Both the position numbers and the translations under genes were made by a program. From an uncultured Bacteroidales bacterium (GTDB taxonomy: Bacteria; Bacteroidota; Bacteroidia; Bacteroidales; F082), in contig CALCYT010000048.1 of NCBI GenBank assembly GCA_937906455.1, positions 1-64,000 of the forward strand: a stretch of 64,000 bases of DNA, read 5' to 3'. The notes below the pieces were generated by a model that saw only the letters and a program-made list of their open reading frames with translations, was not told where the DNA came from and made no database searches. This document shows, piece after piece, positions 17,401-27,100 of this stretch. The number at the start of each line of letters is the position of its first letter. Within the stretch, counting starts at the first letter, position 1.

Positions 17401-17529
17401 TCATCCGCATGGTTGATAGTCCTCAGCCTCTTGATGTAAATCAGGTTCATCCTCTTTCTTAACGCCGTCACTGAAAGTCAACGAAAACGTGTAATCTTTA
17501 ATGTAATTGACATCTATAAATCGTATCAT
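17401..17529 (-). CDS. Small DUF2442-like protein, probably truncated (42 aa)
   Basis: The frame starts MIRFIDVNYIKDYTFSLTFS and ends EDYQPCG. The N-terminal 25 residues have the DUF2442 pattern (a short strand, then YTFSLTFSDGVK). Intact members are about 80-90 residues, so this is roughly half length. A strong GGAGG lies 9 bases before the ATG. DUF2442 genes commonly follow a DUF4160 gene, and a DUF4160 start lies just upstream. Function is unknown; it may be residual coding or a pseudogene. Confidence 0.5.
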   Translation of the reverse strand: MIRFIDVNYIKDYTFSLTFSDGVKKEDEPDLHQEAEDYQPCG

Positions 17530-17543
17530 TCAACACCTCCTTC

Positions 17544-17591
17544 CTACCACATATAAATAATGATTTCATGGAATCTTGAGATTTTTGGCAT
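17544..17591 (-). pseudogene. Remnant of a DUF4160 gene (first 15 codons)
   Basis: The minus strand encodes MPKISRFHEIIIYMW and then TAG. Intact DUF4160 proteins begin MPxISRFYGIIIxMY, so this is the N terminus of that family joined directly to the ribosome binding site of the DUF2442-like frame. The middle and end appear to have been deleted. Confidence 0.55.
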
Positions 17592-17649
17592 AATTTTAAA
17601 ACTATGCAGAAGTACAATAAGTTTTTCAGACTTGCAGCCTGATTCTAAT

Positions 17650-17776
17650 ACATCTGCGCTGGCTACAACGTGCAGCACACCGCAGAAATCGGAACTTTCA
17701 GAATTACCAACTCAAGGTATCAGGATGGCAAGCCGAGGCTGGTGTTTCGGTTGGGATAAACTGGTATTTACATCTT
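17650..17776 (+). pseudogene. Possible 3' fragment of a beta-barrel outer membrane protein gene
   Basis: One plus frame reads GYNVQHTAEIGTFRITNSRY then QDGKPRLVFRLG before a stop, and the next frame continues INWYLHLK. This resembles the closing strands of an outer-membrane barrel with a frameshift. The rest of bases 17600-17820 shows no gene. The assignment is weak. Confidence 0.25.
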
Positions 17777-17820
17777 AAACAAATGATTATATATCTTGTC
17801 ACAGATTGTACCCAAACGCT

Positions 17821-20514
17821 CTATACTTTCGCCCAGTTAAGACTTTCCTTGAAATACTTAGTAATATCTTGTTTATCAGAATTGAGTGTTATTCCCAAGA
17901 AGAAAGCTGCACGAGACACACCAACATAAATATAGCGCTTTATTAAATCAGTATCACCAACCGCATCATCGATGTTATGGAAGAACACAACATCAAACTC
18001 CATACCTTTAACAACATCAATAGGATATACTCTTATTTGATGATTGCTCTCAAGAACATTCCCTCCGCTACCATCTATAATCTCTATACCAGAATCAAGA
18101 ATAAAGTCAGTGTTTTTTAATTTGTCAACAAATTCTGCTATGGCATTCTTGTTATTCATGAAAATTGCAATAGAAGGAAGTTTTTTGCCGTAGGCTATGT
18201 AAACTTCTTTAATCCTATTCTCAATCCAATCAATCTTAGTGTCTTCGTCCGTTGATGTAAAAGTTAAAGGTTCTGGCACTTTTGTTGATTTCATGTAGGC
18301 TTTATAATCCGGCTCTTCTCCAATAGTATCAGAATACATTGCTCGAGCTACTTTAAGCAAACTTGAACTTTGACGATATGATGTTGTCATTTTCATCAAC
18401 TTCATATTGCCTACGTAAGGTTGTATGCTATCCCAAAAAGTAATACCCTGATGTGTAAGTCTTTGCATCAAATCGCCGCACAAAGTAAATGAGTTGTAAT
18501 CATTATATAACAAAGATTGCATCGCATAAATATCACATTCGCAAAAGTCTGTAACTTCATCCACTCCAATAATAGGACGAGCCAATGCCTGATATGCTTC
18601 AATAAATGGATGATTTGTTTTTTCTCTGTTTATACGAAGTACTTCTTTTACAAGATTATTGATAAAACCTATAAGCAACGATTGCTCTTGTGGATGTAAT
18701 TCGTTTCCACCTCTACGTTTAAGCATTGCCTCCAATTCTGTCAGATTCCATTTATTATCTTTTTGTGTCAAGGCCTGACGACGGAAGCGTTTGTATTTTC
18801 CTGCTAATCCAATAAACAAGTTGGTTCTCAACCCCCTGGTATATTTTGCATATTGTTCAAAAAGAGCCAACTCTCCAATTCTATCCATCTTGCTTTTATG
18901 CTCTTCTGTAACAATAGGCACTAAAAGTTCATTTAATTGTTCTTGCCTTTGAGTTAAGTGTATATCCTTGTTTTTCTTACTATGACACAAGCGTTTGAAC
19001 CATGTACGAATCATGTCGATAATCTTTGTATCAAATTCTTCATTCTTAACCTCTAAATTATCAACAGATTCCTGATCTTCTTCCACATCATCATTTTGTT
19101 CTGTCAGCTGTATGTTGGCCAATGAGATTAGTTTGTCATATATTGATTTATTCTCTTTGCTAAGTAGATAAATTTCTTCTGATATTTGTTTTAATATGGT
19201 TCTGCTTTCAGATATTAAATCTAAACAATCTCTACTGTACAGTTGTTCAAGAGAGTTGAAAAGTTGTATGAATTGTGATATTTTGTTGTAATCTTCAGCT
19301 TCATCTAATCTTTTCTTAATATTTACAGCTATATTCTCCCAACGATACTTTTGGTCGTTTTCCTCTAACTTTGGAAGTTTATTCTTGACTTTTAAACTGT
19401 CGATAAAATATTCAGAGAAGCTTTTTATTATCCCGTAACAATTATTAAACAAGACTTCTGTACTACGGCCTGCTTTAAACTGTGTGGAATCATTTGACAG
19501 ATCAAAGAGTTGATAATCTTCAAGTAATACAACATTTCTGTATTCAGCCCAGCTCCAAACCTTTGCACTGGTATTTGCCAAACCCTCACGATTCATGGCA
19601 TCTTTCAGGTATTCCTTCAAAAGTTTTGAAGGAGAGAAAAACATCCAATCTCGATGTTCTTTAATTGCTTCTTTTAAGTGATCACGCTGAGAAGCAGTAA
19701 GCTGATACTGATTTGTTTCATGATCAAAGTCTTCATCGATGGCATCCCAATCTGTTAGATATTTCAAACGCTGTATCATTGTTGTTGTTTTTCCTGTACC
19801 AGGACCACCATCAATAACAACAGTTACACCATTGAAAAGGTTTTGTGTTTTAATTCTATTTTGAACAGGATCAAGTATTGGGTTGAAACGCAGTTTTCCT
19901 TGCTGATGAATGTACCTTGTCAACTGTTCCATTTCCTCTTGCTGCAAAGTAAGAATACGACGTTCCTCTTCAATCTTCTTAATTCCCTTGGTTATTATAC
20001 CACGTTCATGAGCCGTATTATCTTTATCCTGTTCTTTAAGGGCATCATATCTGCGTCTTTGCTCTTCGATCTCTTTATCTACTCTCTCAATTTCTGCCTT
20101 GTTTACTTTTAAAGCTTCTAAGAACGTATTTATATCAGTATAAGTGTATTTTTGAGAATCATCGCATATTGATATTTCTTTGTTTTCCAAGTCAGCTTTA
20201 GACGTGGTTCTTATATGATGATTTTCCAGCCTTCGAAGTTCACTTCTCTGTTGATAATCAATGTTATCACCCACGTTGCTATTTAATATCCTCGTTGCAA
20301 TGTATGAGTTTTTTGAAACTATTCTTCCCAGACTTTGTACTTGTGGTGACATAGATAACATAGACTTATTTAATGCACCGATTTGGAACCAAAGAGTTTT
20401 TTCCTTACCATCAAAATCGCCATGTATTCTGGCTACAACGGGAATATGCTCTTCACTGTATATAGGTTGAGCTTCCTTGATTGCTTCAGCTACTTGCATT
20501 AATGATTCTTTCAT
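17821..20514 (-). CDS. Large UvrD-like superfamily 1 helicase
   Basis: An 897-residue SF1 helicase/ATPase. Residues 1-110 are a lead domain with a segment (LWFQIGALNKSMLSMSPQVQ, then KNSYIATRILNSNVGDNI) vaguely like a GreA/GreB C-terminal domain. About 130-205 is a charged coiled coil. Walker A GGPGTGKTTT lies near 238, Walker B is the unusual GVDEVTDF near 655 (DEAQD in most relatives), GDLMQRLTHQG is near 685, motif V KGMEFDVVFF near 840 and motif VI GVSRAA near 860. A large low-similarity insert lies between motifs Ia and II. The gene follows the SF2 helicase by 12 bases and is cotranscribed with it. The pair is AT-rich relative to its neighbours. No nuclease motif is obvious. A role in nucleic-acid surveillance or phage defence is inferred from context only. 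Confidence 0.82.
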   Translation of the reverse strand: MKESLMQVAEAIKEAQPIYSEEHIPVVARIHGDFDGKEKTLWFQIGALNKSMLSMSPQVQSLGRIVSKNSYIATRILNSNVGDNIDYQQRSELRRLENHHIRTTSKADLENKEISICDDSQKYTYTDINTFLEALKVNKAEIERVDKEIEEQRRRYDALKEQDKDNTAHERGIITKGIKKIEEERRILTLQQEEMEQLTRYIHQQGKLRFNPILDPVQNRIKTQNLFNGVTVVIDGGPGTGKTTTMIQRLKYLTDWDAIDEDFDHETNQYQLTASQRDHLKEAIKEHRDWMFFSPSKLLKEYLKDAMNREGLANTSAKVWSWAEYRNVVLLEDYQLFDLSNDSTQFKAGRSTEVLFNNCYGIIKSFSEYFIDSLKVKNKLPKLEENDQKYRWENIAVNIKKRLDEAEDYNKISQFIQLFNSLEQLYSRDCLDLISESRTILKQISEEIYLLSKENKSIYDKLISLANIQLTEQNDDVEEDQESVDNLEVKNEEFDTKIIDMIRTWFKRLCHSKKNKDIHLTQRQEQLNELLVPIVTEEHKSKMDRIGELALFEQYAKYTRGLRTNLFIGLAGKYKRFRRQALTQKDNKWNLTELEAMLKRRGGNELHPQEQSLLIGFINNLVKEVLRINREKTNHPFIEAYQALARPIIGVDEVTDFCECDIYAMQSLLYNDYNSFTLCGDLMQRLTHQGITFWDSIQPYVGNMKLMKMTTSYRQSSSLLKVARAMYSDTIGEEPDYKAYMKSTKVPEPLTFTSTDEDTKIDWIENRIKEVYIAYGKKLPSIAIFMNNKNAIAEFVDKLKNTDFILDSGIEIIDGSGGNVLESNHQIRVYPIDVVKGMEFDVVFFHNIDDAVGDTDLIKRYIYVGVSRAAFFLGITLNSDKQDITKYFKESLNWAKV

Positions 20515-20526
20515 GGTGTGTCAATT

Positions 20527-23208
20527 TTATAAACCAACGATAACTCCGTCTTCTTTAGAATAATAAATAGATTGAATATTTACCCCCATTTCTTTCTTCA
20601 GCTCAACATATTGTTTGATGTCTGCAGAAAGCTGTTGTTCTATCTGGTGGATGTTTCTTGCCTTGTTTAACAGCTTGAGCTTATCTCTTATCACATAAGA
20701 CAACTCAAGATTAAGTTTTTTCATAATACGTGTAAGTTCCATCATGTCATCTTCATCACATAATTCAGTCTGATAGTCAAAACCAGCTTTTACATCCAGA
20801 TTTTCTGAACCCATATTATAGGTAATGGTGTCTATTATAGACAAGTCATAATTGCCAATTATGTCGTCTTCTATTTCTTTGGCAAGTGCTTCCTGAGAAC
20901 GCACAGCTTTTAACTTGTGCAGCCTTTCGAGTTCCAACAATAATTCTTCTGGTATCGGGAATTTCTTCTTTTTATGAAAAGTTATGACCTTTTCCATTGA
21001 AGCGATTTCGCTATCTATATCTATATCGTCGTCATCAATATTCGAATCGGGTTGTTCAGAATGAGATTCTTCTTTCGTTTCCATCGGAACATCTGGAATA
21101 TCTCCGGTTTGATTATTTGTATACCATTCGGCAAAGTCCAAGTAACGATTTAGCGAGGCTGTAAAAATATTATGCTTTTCTCTGTTATACTCACGAAAAT
21201 CTTCATTTGACTTTAAATCATCAGCGATTGAGTTCAATGTTTCTCGGTCGATTATATTGAATAAACTTTTGAAAGTTGTATCAATGTGTTCGCGAATGTA
21301 AACATCCAGATGTTGTCGAATAGTGCGAGCATAGCTCTGAGCGGTACTAACATTCAACAACTTCATTGCGTAATCAAGGAAGCTTTGCTCATAGTCATGC
21401 TCAATACTATCCAATGCTGATTGTCCAACATCTTCTGTTCTTGAGTCGTGTAAAACCTCAACATCCTCGTCTCCTTCGAAAATATCGTAAACTTCTCTTT
21501 CTTCATCACCCTCATTGTCTAAACTATGAGCTTCTGTAGATTCATCTATTGTGTGCCCTTCAAAATGATACTTCCATTTTCTACGTGCAGACGGAAATCC
21601 GAACTTGTTGAAAAGACCAACGTTGTCAAGAATGATGAGATTATCCTTGTCTTCTGAGGGACGAAGTCCACGTCCAACTTGCTGCAAGTACATGGCGAGC
21701 GATTTGGTTGGCCTAGCAAGCTGAATGACTTCAACGTCAGGGCAATCGAAACCCTCACTGAATATATTTACGTTAAACAGTACTTGAATTTCACCGTTGC
21801 GGAATTTACTTACAAGTTCTGCTCTTCTTTCTCTTGGTGTTTCACTATCTATGGCTGCCGATTTTATACCTGCCGCATTGAATTCTTTGGTCAGATGTGT
21901 ATTATGAACTCTGCTGATTGTATAGACAATTCCTTTTTTATCTTTTGCATATTTCTGATAAGAAGATAATATGCCTGCTCTGATGAAATCTCTATCCATG
22001 ACACCCATCATTTCTGTTTCCATATAATCGCCTTGGAAATCAAGCTTCATCTTATCAATCTCTTTTTGGAGTTCAGATGTAGGTTTGATCGAATAATATA
22101 CATATTCACATAGATAGCGTTTTTTAATAAATTCGGCTACCGAGGCGGATGTAATAAGTTCATCAAATTCAGGACGAAATCCCGCTCCATTGAGACGATA
22201 TGGAGTAGCAGTTACACCAAGAATCTTTGCCTTAGGATAGAAGTCGATAATTTTCTTGTAGCTCATTGCTTTGACATGATGAGCTTCATCAATGATTATG
22301 ACATCAAAATCCTTGTCACCCCAACCTTCCAATCTTCGATTCAATGTTGGAACAGAGCCTATCTGTACTGGCAGATTCTTTTGTTCCATATTTTGAGCGA
22401 CAATTAGACCATGAGCCAAATGGTACTTTACTCCAACATGTTCAGAAATCTGTTCTATAAGTTCTTTGCGATGGGCGAGAAATAGAATCTTAATAGCTTT
22501 CTTGCGCTCAACGCCATAGTTATGTAAATCGCGGGCTATTGATACAAATAAACGAGTTTTACCTGTGCCTGTCGGCATCTGCAGCATAACGGCTCTGCAT
22601 TTCTGCCAAGCCTTGTATATTTTGCGTTTGTTGTCAATTTGATAATCTCTAAGAGTTGTATCGTATTCGGGATTCAGCATAGAAAAATCTATACCAACCC
22701 CATTGCTTACAACACTATTTAAATCGACAACATCGCCAATAGTATATGAAGCTGTTGTAGCTTTTTTAGGAAGAAGACGCATGCTTAAATGGTTGTTTTC
22801 AATAGCAACAACTTCGCACTCCACTTCGTCACCAACCTTAAACAACGGATTTTGCAGGGCATAAACTCTGTGTTTGAATCCGTATTGGTCTGAGACTGCA
22901 TAATAAAAAGCTTGTGAGTTTGGATCAATACATTTATCTGTTATTTTGAAAGGATATGTACAGCCCTCTGCATAAACCTCATGTAGGACGTCTGTGTAAT
23001 TCTGATCGAATTTTGGTTTGCCACAAGCGTTGTCGCCCAAGTATTCCACATCAATTTCAGTACGATTAACAGATTGATGCTCATATTTTCGCACACGATA
23101 CTCTACGCCTTCGTACTCAACAACATAACTCTGCCTTCCATTAAAAGTGTCGGTATATTTGACATGCATTATGTATTTCTGGTTAACTATAAACTTTGCC
23201 ATGATCAT
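20527..23208 (-). CDS. Superfamily 2 DEAH helicase with OB-like N terminus
   Basis: An 893-residue protein. Residues 5-165 look like two small beta-barrel (S1/OB-like) domains, the second containing KVGDEVECEVVAIENNHLSM. The helicase core has MPTGTGKT near 212, IIDEAHH near 305, GVTATPYRL near 335 and VGRGLRP near 512, the last three typical of SSL2/type I restriction-like SF2 enzymes. Residues about 620-715 (SYARTIRQHLDVYIREHI, then HNIFTASLNRYLDFAEWY) resemble a helical DNA-binding domain found in some restriction-associated proteins. The C-terminal 180 residues are acidic and partly coiled-coil. Start choices are ATG 23208 or 23202. It is the first gene of the two-helicase operon, downstream of a long hairpin leader and a canonical promoter at 23504. 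Confidence 0.84.
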   Translation of the reverse strand: MIMAKFIVNQKYIMHVKYTDTFNGRQSYVVEYEGVEYRVRKYEHQSVNRTEIDVEYLGDNACGKPKFDQNYTDVLHEVYAEGCTYPFKITDKCIDPNSQAFYYAVSDQYGFKHRVYALQNPLFKVGDEVECEVVAIENNHLSMRLLPKKATTASYTIGDVVDLNSVVSNGVGIDFSMLNPEYDTTLRDYQIDNKRKIYKAWQKCRAVMLQMPTGTGKTRLFVSIARDLHNYGVERKKAIKILFLAHRKELIEQISEHVGVKYHLAHGLIVAQNMEQKNLPVQIGSVPTLNRRLEGWGDKDFDVIIIDEAHHVKAMSYKKIIDFYPKAKILGVTATPYRLNGAGFRPEFDELITSASVAEFIKKRYLCEYVYYSIKPTSELQKEIDKMKLDFQGDYMETEMMGVMDRDFIRAGILSSYQKYAKDKKGIVYTISRVHNTHLTKEFNAAGIKSAAIDSETPRERRAELVSKFRNGEIQVLFNVNIFSEGFDCPDVEVIQLARPTKSLAMYLQQVGRGLRPSEDKDNLIILDNVGLFNKFGFPSARRKWKYHFEGHTIDESTEAHSLDNEGDEEREVYDIFEGDEDVEVLHDSRTEDVGQSALDSIEHDYEQSFLDYAMKLLNVSTAQSYARTIRQHLDVYIREHIDTTFKSLFNIIDRETLNSIADDLKSNEDFREYNREKHNIFTASLNRYLDFAEWYTNNQTGDIPDVPMETKEESHSEQPDSNIDDDDIDIDSEIASMEKVITFHKKKKFPIPEELLLELERLHKLKAVRSQEALAKEIEDDIIGNYDLSIIDTITYNMGSENLDVKAGFDYQTELCDEDDMMELTRIMKKLNLELSYVIRDKLKLLNKARNIHQIEQQLSADIKQYVELKKEMGVNIQSIYYSKEDGVIVGL

Positions 23209-23281
23209 CTATAAATTAATTATAAAAATGTGACGGTTGTGATATTCTGTGGTATGAGATTCAAACAGAGTTTACAGAAAT

Positions 23282-23497
23282 AAAAAAACCGTGAAACCTT
23301 TTGTTCTTTATGGAGGTTCTGGTAAACCTTAACTACAAACAAGAAAGCTCACGGCATAACCGCAAGCGTTGCATTTTCTTTTGTAGTTAATTTGAAATTT
23401 ACCAGATTTCCATAAACAAAGAAAAGCGAAAACGCCTTTTTATATGTCTTTAAATTCTTTTAACTTTTTCTGTTTCTTTTATATTTTTTATGATTTA
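23282..23497 (-). ncRNA. Predicted structured leader or small RNA with a long hairpin, upstream of the helicase operon
   Basis: Transcription from the promoter at 23504-23533 would start near 23497 and cross a long imperfect palindrome at 23307-23416. The arm segments pair exactly: TTTATGGA (23307) with TCCATAAA (23409), TCTGGTAAA (23318) with TTTACCAGA (23398), TTAACTACAAA (23329) with TTTGTAGTTAA (23380), and AGAAA with TTTCT. The 28-base apex contains two mini stems (GCAA/TTGC and CGG/CCG). On the minus strand a run of seven U residues follows near 23282, about 75 bases before the helicase ATG, so termination or attenuation is possible. It encodes no protein I can see. Alternatives are a 6S-like RNA, a MITE, or a leader controlling the helicases. 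Confidence 0.5.
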
Positions 23498-23503
23498 ACA
23501 CTG

Positions 23504-23533
23504 CAAAGATAATGGATTTTTTGAAAAAAACAA
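23504..23533 (-). promoter_or_regulatory. Promoter of the hairpin RNA and two-helicase operon
   Basis: On the minus strand TTG, a 19-base spacer and TATCTTTG give an exact Bacteroidetes -33/-7 promoter. Nothing else in 23417-23573 is recognised as a gene. Confidence 0.75.
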
Positions 23534-23573
23534 TAATATTTTTGAAAATCTTCGAGATTCCTCGCTTTCAACT

Positions 23574-24149
23574 TCAAATTCCTAACTGATGCAACCACTC
23601 CCCGACCTCATGTTTCACATAGCTCTCGCTGATGATATGCGACGGTAACGTTTTCTTCGGACACATTTTCCTATTCTTAAATAGTTTTGCGTAATCGCGC
23701 TTGATGTCCTCGCCCAAGAGTTCGTCGTGCTCGGTGTGATGGCACATAACATTATCATTTACAACGAATTTGAATTTCTTGAACTCAAACAAATCCTGCA
23801 TCGTGAATTTAAATGATGTGGCGCCGTCGCTGCGTCGGGCATGATATGGCACTGTACCGACAGCTCTTTTCAACGACTTCATCGGCTCGATAACAGGATT
23901 TATCACTAATTTCGGACCGGTGAAATCGCTGCAAAGCACATAAAAACCGCCCAATGACGTACCTGCCATCGCAAAGACGTCGTTTTCCTTCGCGAAGTCG
24001 TTGATTTTCTTAATGGAAGCCCCTGCATGATGGTTTACCTCAAGCGCACACCATTCATAATCAGGATAATAGAGATTCAGGAAGCCCACCGTCTGACTGA
24101 ACGGCGAGCCTCCGAAACCGTGAATGTATATTATTTTTTTCATAATCAT
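23574..24149 (-). CDS. YqiA-family alpha/beta hydrolase (small esterase)
   Basis: About 191 residues beginning MIMKKIIYIHGFGGSPFSQT. The oxyanion HGFGGS motif, the nucleophile elbow GTSLGGF and a late His (PSHIISESYVKH) mark an alpha/beta hydrolase of the YqiA/YcfP type. The frame is open further upstream, but the ATG at 24149 overlaps the stop of the glycogen synthase-phosphorylase gene by ATGA, the usual coupled start; 24143 is an alternative. It is the last gene of the glycogen cluster and presumably cotranscribed. The substrate is unknown. Confidence 0.8.
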   Translation of the reverse strand: MIMKKIIYIHGFGGSPFSQTVGFLNLYYPDYEWCALEVNHHAGASIKKINDFAKENDVFAMAGTSLGGFYVLCSDFTGPKLVINPVIEPMKSLKRAVGTVPYHARRSDGATSFKFTMQDLFEFKKFKFVVNDNVMCHHTEHDELLGEDIKRDYAKLFKNRKMCPKKTLPSHIISESYVKHEVGEWLHQLGI

Positions 24150-27100
24150 ATCCACTTCACTAACGGCAGATCCTGGCGGTTTGGCAGCATTGCGTTTGTC
24201 GGGAAGATCCTGAAGGTGTAATTGAATATTCCTGCGTGGTTTATCGGGATGCTGATGTAATATCTCGCCCATCCTTCGCCTGCATCTACCATTTGAAGTG
24301 TCTCGACACGTAACAGCTTGTCTATCTTGTCGTTATTCTTATCAGCGAACACCAGCTCCACCCCGATGTCGCCTTTCTTCAATCCCGGTGTCTTCAGCGT
24401 TATCTCGGCGATGAATACGTCACCGAATGTCAGCGGACGCACGTCAGGGTCAGGCACCTTGATGGATTCCACCTCGATCTTGTCCCAGTTCGCCTCCACA
24501 TTGCGTTTCCAGTCAACGATCTCGAATGCCTTGGCGTATCTGTCGGCACGCATCCAGTTGGTGCGCTCGATGAGTTTGTTGTAATACTGGCTGAAATAGT
24601 CGTCGAGCATGCGTTTCATGGTGTAGAACGGTGCTATCTGCATCATGTCGTTCTTCATGCACTGAATCCACTCTGTCGGGATGCCTGCTTCATTTCTATT
24701 GAAATACAACGGGATAATCTCATTTTCGAAGGTGTTATAAATCGTCTCGGCGTCAAGTTCATCCTGATAGTGCTGGTCGCTGTAGGTGCGCTCCTCTTTG
24801 ATTGCCCAGCCCGCTTTCTGACGATAACCCTCAGCCCACCAGCCGTCGAGCACCGAGAAATTGAGCGTGCCGTTCATCGCGGCCTTCTCTCCCGATGTTC
24901 CCGAAGCTTCCAGCGGACGCGTCGGGGTGTTCATCCAGACATCGACACTCGAAGTCAAAAGCTTGCCTATTTCCATATCATAGTTATTGATAAACAGCAC
25001 CTTACCGACAAACTCTTTTCGTCTTCCAACTTCAATGATATTCTTAATCAGATCCTGACCCGCCTTGTCGTTGGGATGCGCTTTGCCTGCAAACAGGAAT
25101 ATCACCGGGCGTTTCGGATCGTTGACGATCTCCGCCAAACGTTCAAGATTTCTAAACAGCAGATGAGCGCGTTTGTAGGTGGCAAAACGCCGGGCAAACC
25201 CTATAATCAAAGCGTTCTCATTGAGTTTCTCCACCGTCTCGATGATGAGTTTCGGGCTCTCCGAACGGCGTTGCATATCTTCAGTAAGCTTGACCTTGAT
25301 AAACTCTATCAGATTGTGTTTCAATTCTTTACGGATATTCCAAAAATCCTTGTCAGGAACATTCTGAATCTTTTCCCACACCGTCGGGTCTGACTGGTTG
25401 GCAATATAATCCTCGCCCAACACCTTATTATATAGGCGTTGCCAGTTCTTGTCGGCCCATGTCGGGAGATGCACGCCGTTGGTCACATATCCTATATGGT
25501 TCTCCTCGGCGAAATATCCTGGCCACATCTGCTGGAACATCTCGCGGCTCACCCTGCCGTGGATGCGGCTCACTCCGTTCACCTCCTGGCTGAGGTTGAC
25601 GGCCAGCACACTCATCGAGAATTTCTCATTCGGGTCGTTGTGACGCATCCGTCCGAGGTTCATGAAGTCGTCCCACGAAATGTTGATTCTGCCCGGTATT
25701 GGTGACAGATATGTCCTCATGATGTTCTCCTCAAAGGCATCATGTCCTGCCGGCACCGGCGTATGCGTCGTGAACAGGGTCGATGTCTTGACGAGTTCTT
25801 TCGCCACGTCAAAGTCAAGGTTATGTTTTGCCACGTAGTTGCTGAGTCTCTCGAGACCGCAGAAAGCAGCGTGGCCTTCGTTGCAGTGGTATATTGTAGG
25901 CTTGATATTCAATGCGTTAAGCAGCCTGATGCCGCCAATGCCGAGGAACATCTCCTGTTTGATGCGCATCTCGCTGTCGCCGCCGTAAAGCTGTCCCGTG
26001 ATGGATCTGTCCTCTGGAGAGTTCTGCTCAATGTCGGTGTCGAGCAGATACAGGCTTATCCTTCCCACGTTGACTTTCCACGCCTTCGCAAACACGCTCC
26101 GCCCTGGGAACGCAATGCTGATGGTCACCCAGTTGCCTTCGTCGTCGCGCACAGGCTCGAGAGGTAAGGTCGAGAACTTCTGCGGCAGATACTGCGAGAG
26201 CTGGTCGCCCCATACCGAAAGCTCCTGGTTGAAGTAGCCATAACGATATAACAAACCGATAGCCAATAAGTTAGCGTTTGAATCGGAAGCTTGTTTGAGA
26301 TAATCGCCTGCGAGGATGCCGAGACCGCCCGAGTATATCTTCAGCGACTTCAGCAGTCCGTATTCCATGCTGAAATAGGCTATTTTATTGTCGTTTTCAG
26401 GCTTCACCGACATATATTTTCGGAACTTGTCATAAACATCATTAAGTTTCCCCACAAACTTCTCATCTTGCTCAAGGCTCTCGATTTGGAACTTCGTGAG
26501 GCTCTTCATGAGTGCTATCGGGTTCTGTTCCAGACGCTCAAAAGCCACAGGGTCGATTGACTCGAACAGCTCGATGGCGTCAACATTCCAGCACCACCAC
26601 AGGTTGTTGGCGAGTTCCTGCAACTTCTTCATCTCGTCCGAATAAACCGGCTCAATCAAAATTTTCTTCCACGTCGGGGCGTCTTGTTTCTTATAGTCAA
26701 AATTTCTTAACACTTCTGAATATTTTTTGCTTTGTTTGATATACTCTTTTCCTCCTGATTTTCTGATGGCCAAGTCGTATGCCTCCAAATAATTGGCAAT
26801 CAACGATTTCCATACAAATTTCGATGCTATTTCCAAAGCCCTTTCAGAATTATCCTTATTCTCCTTTTCAGAATGAGCGGTCATCTTTTCGACAACTTCA
26901 GCCATCTTGGAAACAACTTCATCGTCATTGTTTTCATCGCGATGAATCACCGTAACAGCTTCATTATCAATACTTTCGCTCAAGATATATCTTCCGAATC
27001 CTGACACATCCATAGTGATTGTCGGGATGCCGTGTGCTATGCTCTCAAGCGGGGTGTAACCCCATGGTTCATAATAAGATGGGAACACCGAGAGGTCGAA

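Noticed and set aside
17309..17410. N-terminal extension of HigB from a start at 17410
   Set aside because: It contains the higBA promoter, and family members begin at MRI; the start at 17308 is preferred.
17560..17778. 72-residue plus-strand frame between higB and the SF1 helicase
   Set aside because: No ribosome binding site or family features; another frame in the same stretch looks like a barrel-protein remnant instead.
16635..23208. Prophage or integrative element covering the accessory island
   Set aside because: No integrase, relaxase, phage structural gene or flanking direct repeat/tRNA site was found, so transfer is suggested only by AT richness and gene content.
23307..23416. Integron attC site
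   Set aside because: The palindrome lacks the GTTRRRY/RYYYAAC core boxes and no integrase is present.
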